Positions 20,246 through 24,345 of a DNA stretch of 24,345 nucleotides are shown piece after piece (the first letter of the stretch is position 1; every line of letters begins with the position of its first letter). The position numbers and the translations under genes were made by a program. The notes under the pieces are model-generated. The model saw only the letters and a list, made by a program, of their open reading frames with translations. It made no database searches and was not told the DNA's origin. The stretch is from JAJXSS01 sp964547135 (GTDB lineage Bacteria; Planctomycetota; Phycisphaerae; Phycisphaerales; Phycisphaeraceae), in contig CAZJMK010000059.1 of the NCBI GenBank assembly GCA_964547135.1, forward strand, positions 1 through 24,345, given 5' to 3'.

Positions 20246-20266
20246 ACTTAGTCTGGAGAATGAATC

Positions 20267-20899
20267 ATGCGTCATCGAGTAGCCGGATACAAATTAAGCC
20301 GAGATTCGGAGCAGCGCTGGTCGGATCGGCGCAACCTGGCGATCGCCCTGTTCACACATGGGCAGATCACCACCACGCTGCCCAAGGCGAAAATGGTGCA
20401 GCCGTTCGTCGAAAAAATCATCACCGACGCCCGCACCGGGACCCTCGCGGCACGTCGGCGGGTGACAGCCCAGCTTGGTCGTGACCAGATCGTCGTCAAA
20501 AACGACAAGGACGAATCGGTCAAGCGCAACAGCTTCGGCGAAATCATCGGCGGGCAACGCATCGTCAAAAAGCTGTTCGAGGAAATCGCCCCCAAATTCG
20601 CCCAGCGTCCCGGCGGGTACACCCGCGTGGTGAAACTGGCCAAGCATCGCGTGGGCGATGGTTCGAGCCTGGTGGTGCTGCAACTGGTCAGTGATGAAGA
20701 CGGCGGGCCGCAGGTGGCTGGTCAGTTTTCACGCCGTCGTGAAAAGGCCAACCGCAGGATGGAATTCGCCGCCAAATTGCGCAAGGGTGGTGACAAGGCT
20801 GCGGCTGCAACAAGTGAAGCCCCAGCCGTGGAAACCGCCCCTGCCACGGATGCACCGGCCCCGGCTGCCCCGACGAGCGAAGAACCCAAACAGGGTTGA
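20267..20899 (+). CDS. rplQ: 50S ribosomal protein L17, with insert and C-terminal tail
   Basis: Large-subunit protein near the tunnel exit and last gene of the alpha cluster. RHRVAGYKLSRDSEQRWSDRRNL and HGQITTTLPKAK, then RPGGYTRVVKL, are family blocks. The 210 aa exceed the usual 115-130: about 21 residues (79-99) are inserted before VKKLFEEIAPKFA, and residues 143-210 form a basic then Ala/Pro/Glu-rich tail. GGAGAATG lies upstream of the ATG. It is followed by a strong terminator. Confidence 0.95.
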   Translation: MRHRVAGYKLSRDSEQRWSDRRNLAIALFTHGQITTTLPKAKMVQPFVEKIITDARTGTLAARRRVTAQLGRDQIVVKNDKDESVKRNSFGEIIGGQRIVKKLFEEIAPKFAQRPGGYTRVVKLAKHRVGDGSSLVVLQLVSDEDGGPQVAGQFSRRREKANRRMEFAAKLRKGGDKAAAATSEAPAVETAPATDAPAPAAPTSEEPKQG

Positions 20900-20952
20900 T
20901 CGCTTGGACCAGCCAATTTGTCTAGGGTCGGATAAATACTGTGATTGATCGC

Positions 20953-20980
20953 AAAACCCCGCGTATGACCGGGGTTTTTT
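20953..20980 (+). terminator. Intrinsic terminator of the ribosomal cluster
   Basis: AAAACCCCG (20953-20961) pairs perfectly with CGGGGTTTT (20970-20978) around an 8-nt loop and is followed by a run of T to 20980. It lies 54 nt after the rplQ stop and is the clearest intrinsic terminator in the window. Confidence 0.92.
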
Positions 20981-21005
20981 CATGGTGCGATTTGTACAAA
21001 TTACC

Positions 21006-21034
21006 TTGACCTGTCTGTATATATTAGACATAAT
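21006..21034 (+). promoter_or_regulatory. Promoter of the higBA-type operon
   Basis: TTGACC (21006-21011, 5 of 6), a 17-bp spacer and CATAAT (21029-21034, 5 of 6). The expected start point, about 7 nt after the -10, falls on or within a nucleotide of the GTG start codon at 21041, so the toxin message may be leaderless. Confidence 0.75.
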
Positions 21035-21040
21035 GTCTAA
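21024..21040. promoter_or_regulatory. 17-bp palindromic operator over the -10 box
   Basis: TTAGACATAATGTCTAA is a perfect 8-bp inverted repeat around a single base. It covers the -10 box and ends at the start codon, as expected for autorepression by the HTH antitoxin. Confidence 0.8.
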
Positions 21041-21343
21041 GTGCGTGTGATCAGCCTCAAACCGCTGCGCGAATTCTGGCTGCGTCACCCCGATGCGCGG
21101 GAGCCGCTTCGAATTTGGTACAAAACTGCCACACAGGCGGATTGGTCGAGTCTGGCCGAGGTACGTCGGACCTACCCTCATGCCGACGGGGTCAGATCAT
21201 CCGATGGCGGAACGCTGACCGTCTTCAACATCGCCGGCAACAAGTATCGACTGGTGGCTCGTATCCGATATGACTACCAACTGATCAATGTGCGGGCGGT
21301 GCTGACGCATCAGGAATACGACCGGGGCCAATGGAGACAGTAA
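21041..21343 (+). CDS. higB: HigB-type (RelE-like) mRNA interferase toxin
   Basis: Probable ribosome-dependent endoribonuclease toxin of the HigB family. The 100-aa protein starts with GTG (MRVISLKPLREFW). Family features are the DWSSLAEVRRTYPHADGV segment (residues about 33-50), VFNIAGNKYRLVARIRYDYQ and the C-terminal TH-x-EYD motif (THQEYD, residues about 89-94). The toxin comes first, as usual for higBA. There is no room for an untranslated leader after the predicted promoter; a GTG at 21047 is the other possible start. The assignment is from sequence similarity that I recognise; toxicity is not shown. Confidence 0.88.
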   Translation: MRVISLKPLREFWLRHPDAREPLRIWYKTATQADWSSLAEVRRTYPHADGVRSSDGGTLTVFNIAGNKYRLVARIRYDYQLINVRAVLTHQEYDRGQWRQ

Positions 21344-21345
21344 CC

Positions 21346-21771
21346 ATGCCGACGACAAAAAATGCCAACCTGATACTTCCGCGCAATTTTCACGACCTCG
21401 TGGCGGAGATGCCCCCACAAGCCATCGAAGATGATGTGCAATACGAAAACACCATCGACATGATCGATCGGCTCATGTCTGTCAGCAGGCTTACCAAGGG
21501 ACAGGAACTCTACCTTGAAACACTGGTACAGTTGGTGCAGGTGTATGAAGCCCGGCACCATGCCATTGATACCTCCGACCTCACGGGAATTGATCTGCTT
21601 CGCCAACTGTTGGCCGAGCATGATATGAATGCTTCGGATTTGGCCCGGACGTTGGGCGTTCATGCGAGTATGGGGTCGAAGATACTCAAGGGCGATCGCG
21701 CATTGACGGTCGATCATCTGCGGAAACTGGCTGAGCGATTCAACATTCGGCCGGAGTTGTTGATGCGGTGA
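21346..21771 (+). CDS. higA: HigA-type antitoxin with C-terminal HTH
   Basis: Probable antitoxin that binds HigB and represses the operon at the palindrome upstream. The 141-aa protein has an N-terminal helical toxin-binding region (residues about 25-70, including ENTIDMIDRLM and GQELYLETLVQLV) and an XRE-like helix-turn-helix at about 82-138 (LLRQLLAEHDMNASDLARTLG, SKILKGDRALTVDHLRKLAERF). The ATG at 21346 has GGAG 9 nt upstream, inside the end of higB; an ATG at 21331 overlapping higB is possible but has a poorer site. Confidence 0.88.
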   Translation: MPTTKNANLILPRNFHDLVAEMPPQAIEDDVQYENTIDMIDRLMSVSRLTKGQELYLETLVQLVQVYEARHHAIDTSDLTGIDLLRQLLAEHDMNASDLARTLGVHASMGSKILKGDRALTVDHLRKLAERFNIRPELLMR

Positions 21772-21876
21772 CAAGGGCTTAGGAGTGATGGTAAAATCAT
21801 CGCATTGGTTGGCCTGTCACTGAGCTTGCCATGGAAAGCCTAGAGCAAGTCGCGGAATTAACGAGACTGCTTGGCC

Positions 21877-21899
21877 CCCCTCTCCCGGAGGAAGAGGGG
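21877..21899. repeat. CCCTCTCCC hairpin between higA and the glycosyltransferase
   Basis: CCCCTCTCCC-GGA pairs with GGAAGAGGGG, with one mismatch. No T-tract follows on the + strand. Confidence 0.75.
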
Positions 21900-21952
21900 A
21901 CAGAACTCGATCCGCTACGTCTGCATTGAATCCGCTCTAATGAGCAGCATTG

Positions 21953-23068
21953 ATGTCAACCCACCAACCCTCATCATCGTCGCGTAAGATACTTTTCGCC
22001 TCGGTCAATGCGCTGGGTTGGGCGACCTGTGCCAGACATTTGCAATATTACAGTGAACGTGACAAGCGTCTCGATACGACGCATGTGTTGCTTGGACCAT
22101 CACGACTGCTCCGACTGATGAACCACGAATGGAAACTCGGATCGCGTAATTTCAGGCTGATGAAACAGGATGCGGCGTGGTCGGCTTTTACGCACCATCG
22201 ATTGAAGCGCATCCGCCAACCCCTGCGCGATTTCAATCTGATTCATTTCTGCCCCGGCAACACAGCCCTGTTCATGTGCCAAAAAAAATACACGGATTTT
22301 ACGATCAGCCTGGATGCGACACTGAAGACCAACATGCTGCCCCCGGAAAATCATGTTTATACCAAACAGGAATTGGATAACGAAGAGCGTATCTACCAAA
22401 GCGCCAAACATATCATCGCGCTCAGTCCGTGGAACAGGGAATCGTTGATTCGTGACTACCGGATACCCGCACAGCGGATCAGTGTGTTTGCCCCTTGCGG
22501 AAGAATGCCGGTGCTGACGGTTGAACAGTTGGATCGGCGATTTGAGCGCAAAGGTCTGGTTCGGTTGCTTTTTGTCGGTAACGACTGGGAACGCAAAGGT
22601 GGGCCGAAGTTGCTGGCGTGGCATCAAAACTACTGGAAGGATCGGGCGGAACTGATTGTTGTTTCGTCTCGGGCAGTGCCGACGACGGCGAAGAATGTGC
22701 GTTGGCTTGGAAAAGTAGAGAACGAAAAACTGGTTCACGATATATTTCCATCAGCCGATATGTTTGTGTTTCCCACATTGTTTGACAAGGTGCCCAATGT
22801 ACTTACCGAGGCGATTGTGTCGGGGTTGCCGATTGTGGCCACACGTATTGCCGGCATACCCTGGCTGGTGCAGGATGGAAACACAGGATTTCTGGCCGAT
22901 TATGGCGATGATGATATGTTTGTCCATTGCGTCGAAAAGTTGATGAGGGATGTCGAACTTCGCCGGCGTATGTCGCATAACACCCTGACCTGGGCGCAGG
23001 AGGAAATGAACGGGGACAAACAATACGGCGGACTTGTCAACCTGTTACACGATCTGGCGAATCAATAG
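21953..23068 (+). CDS. Glycosyltransferase, GT4-like (GT-B fold)
   Basis: Probably transfers a sugar from a nucleotide donor to a glycan or lipid acceptor at the cytoplasmic side; donor and acceptor are unknown. The C-terminal half is a typical group 1 domain: RLLFVGNDWERKGG (residues about 203-216), a VRWLGKVENEKLVHDIFPSADMFVFPT stretch, and the E-x7-E motif present as D278-x7-E286 in DKVPNVLTEA, then GLPIVATRIAGIPWLVQDGNTGFL. The Asp in place of the first Glu is a conservative change. The N-terminal half is less typical. The ATG at 21953 is preferred over a TTG one codon upstream; the ribosome binding site is poor. No signal peptide or membrane segment. Confidence 0.85.
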   Translation: MSTHQPSSSSRKILFASVNALGWATCARHLQYYSERDKRLDTTHVLLGPSRLLRLMNHEWKLGSRNFRLMKQDAAWSAFTHHRLKRIRQPLRDFNLIHFCPGNTALFMCQKKYTDFTISLDATLKTNMLPPENHVYTKQELDNEERIYQSAKHIIALSPWNRESLIRDYRIPAQRISVFAPCGRMPVLTVEQLDRRFERKGLVRLLFVGNDWERKGGPKLLAWHQNYWKDRAELIVVSSRAVPTTAKNVRWLGKVENEKLVHDIFPSADMFVFPTLFDKVPNVLTEAIVSGLPIVATRIAGIPWLVQDGNTGFLADYGDDDMFVHCVEKLMRDVELRRRMSHNTLTWAQEEMNGDKQYGGLVNLLHDLANQ

Positions 23069-23135
23069 CGTCGCTCGCGGGTATGCGGTAAGTATTGAAG
23101 CATGCATGGTTGATCAAATGAGGACTCTGAAAAAT

Positions 23136-23157
23136 CCCTCTCCCGGCAGGAGACGGG
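23136..23157. repeat. Degraded CCCTCTCCC hairpin
   Basis: CCCTCTCCC-GGCA then GGAGACGGG in the spacer between the convergent glycosyltransferase and GH10 genes; the right arm has substitutions. It could act as a weak bidirectional terminator, but no T-run adjoins it. Confidence 0.55.
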
Positions 23158-23226
23158 ACGGAATACGTCACCGCGTGGACTAATAATTACGCAAATTGTT
23201 CTAGTAACGGAGCAGAAAAGTTCGCA

Positions 23227-24198
23227 TTAACATCCGAGCGATTCCTCAAAGGCTTTCATCACGGCGACGTAGGCCGGTTTGGATTGATAGTGTTCATCAA
23301 ACAACAGCGGTCGTGTCTGGGTTTTATATCGCCAGACAGTCCAATGCAGATGGTCCGCCACGCCGAAAACGATCATTCCCTTGAAAAACGGGCGCATTTC
23401 CAGAGCTGCCTTGACCACGTTATGATAGGCTTGAGCCTGCATTTCATATTGTGATGGGTCTTTGATGGTCATCCCCATTTCCGAAATATAGATGGACAGT
23501 CCCAGGTCGGCAAATCGCTGCCAGTTCTTCTTCATCGATTGTATGTTTGATATATCTGCGCCCCAGGCAGCATCTCGAAAGGCATGAAAACCCATGGCAT
23601 GAAGGGGTATTCCGCGTTTGAGCAGCCCGGCCACGTGGGCATGGACGATATCGGAAAAGGGCGATAGTTCGTCGATGCGGGCTTCATTGAGCATGAGGAT
23701 CGCGGCGGGGTCCGCTTCATGGGCAAAACGCAGGGCAAGGTCCAGGTAATCCGGGCCGATGATTCTCGCCCAATGCGTGGCTCGTAAACCTTCGGGGGTG
23801 AACAATTCCGTACCGATGTGCCAGTAGGGAACACGTCCGCGGTAACGGGCGGCGATGGTATGAATATGCTCCTGTAGTGTGTCAATGAGCTTGGTACGGT
23901 CGGTGATGGCGGTGATGAAGGCCGGCAGATCGTTGTGTAGAAAATCGTGGCCGAAGAAGGGTAGATTATACTGTTGGGCAAAGGCTACCAAAGCGTCGGC
24001 TGCCTGCCACTGGTATTTGCCATCTTCAGAGCGGATATGCCGGGTGACCATTTCAAATTCAGAACCCACCGCGTTGGAATCACGCAGAACGATATCCATA
24101 AAGCGCGGGTCGGCAAATTCCCTGCTGCGCAGGGCATAACCGAAATAAACGCCGGCACGATGGGCCAGTTCCTTGAGGGTGGCAGAGCCGGACTGCAT
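23227..24198 (-). CDS. Glycoside hydrolase family 10-like protein, divergent active site
   Basis: Family known mainly for endo-beta-1,4-xylanases. LKELAHRAGVYFGYA near the N-terminus, YRGRVPYWHIGTE, ISEMGM and FGVADHLHW plus RPLLFDEHYQSKPAYVAV at the C-terminus follow the GH10 pattern. From the ATG at 24198 (323 aa) the acid/base and nucleophile glutamates are E131 and E240, 109 residues apart as in GH10. The usual WDVVNE reads WHIGTE, GHTLVWH reads GHDFLH and GFQSH reads GFHAF, so several -1 subsite residues differ. No signal peptide is visible; a TTG at 24237 would add 13 residues that are not hydrophobic. It may be intracellular, or the substrate may differ from xylan. Confidence 0.85.
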   Translation of the reverse strand: MQSGSATLKELAHRAGVYFGYALRSREFADPRFMDIVLRDSNAVGSEFEMVTRHIRSEDGKYQWQAADALVAFAQQYNLPFFGHDFLHNDLPAFITAITDRTKLIDTLQEHIHTIAARYRGRVPYWHIGTELFTPEGLRATHWARIIGPDYLDLALRFAHEADPAAILMLNEARIDELSPFSDIVHAHVAGLLKRGIPLHAMGFHAFRDAAWGADISNIQSMKKNWQRFADLGLSIYISEMGMTIKDPSQYEMQAQAYHNVVKAALEMRPFFKGMIVFGVADHLHWTVWRYKTQTRPLLFDEHYQSKPAYVAVMKAFEESLGC

Positions 24199-24321
24199 GA
24201 GGATGATCCCGTGATGAGGTGTGTGTAAATCAACCAACCTTGAACATCACAATCATGGTCGGTCTTGCATCGACAGATTGTTACATAGAACGGTTTCAGT
24301 TCAAGTGTAGCGTCTTGCGCC

Positions 24322-24342
24322 CCCTCTCCCTCCGGGAGAGGG
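24322..24342. repeat. CCCTCTCCC hairpin, loop-inverted copy
   Basis: CCCTCTCCC-TCC-GGGAGAGGG, perfect 9-bp stem; the loop TCC is the complement of the GGA loop seen at 16123, so this copy is in the opposite orientation. It lies upstream of the GH10 gene. Confidence 0.82.
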
Positions 24343-24345
24343 TGG

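Overview
This window is a bacterial chromosomal segment that looks like Planctomycetota, probably Phycisphaerae-like. That assignment is an inference from protein style, the diverged L2 loop, the tailed ribosomal proteins and the repeat-rich intergenic DNA; no rRNA or other marker is present to fix it.

Layout, left to right. Positions 1-2577 carry dnaJ, grpE and an FmdB-type zinc-ribbon gene, all on the + strand. Positions 2778-20899 carry the S10, spc and alpha ribosomal clusters joined in canonical order on the + strand: rpsJ, rplC, rplD, rplW, rplB, rpsS, rplV, rpsC, rplP, rpmC, rpsQ, rplN, rplX, rplE, rpsN, rpsH, rplF, rplR, rpsE, rplO, secY, map, infA, rpmJ, rpsM, rpsK, rpoA, rplQ. A good promoter precedes rpsJ, a second lies just before map, and a strong intrinsic terminator follows rplQ. 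Three usual members are absent from their places: rpmD after rpsE, adk after secY, and rpsD before rpoA. Positions 21006-21771 hold a HigBA-type toxin-antitoxin pair whose promoter overlaps a 17-bp palindrome. Positions 21953-23068 encode a GT4-like glycosyltransferase, and 23227-24198 (minus strand, convergent) a divergent GH10-family protein.

The most unusual content is between the genes. Spacers in this normally compact ribosomal cluster are filled with several dispersed repeat families: (1) tandem octamers RAGTGGYC that start 1-7 nt after the stop codon of 13 genes, always on the coding strand; (2) eight 64-67 nt elements that can fold as a four-helix cloverleaf, some with a 16-17 nt tail unit repeated in tandem; (3) six elements with a covarying outer stem (CCRAG/CTYGG) around variable inner hairpins; (4) TTAGCG elements with a covarying hairpin; (5) CCCTCTCCC hairpins; (6) CTAGCT-rich inverted pairs. 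They tend to occur in a fixed order (stop codon, octamers, TTCGAATT-like segment, hairpin elements, next ribosome binding site). Their function is unknown. They could be REP/MITE-like parasites tolerated in spacers, or elements acting on mRNA 3' ends, processing or partial termination.

Functionally, the ribosomal block supplies ribosome and RNA polymerase parts plus the Sec channel, Met-aminopeptidase and IF1; DnaJ and GrpE are DnaK co-chaperones. The right-hand 3.4 kb after the terminator looks like an accessory region.
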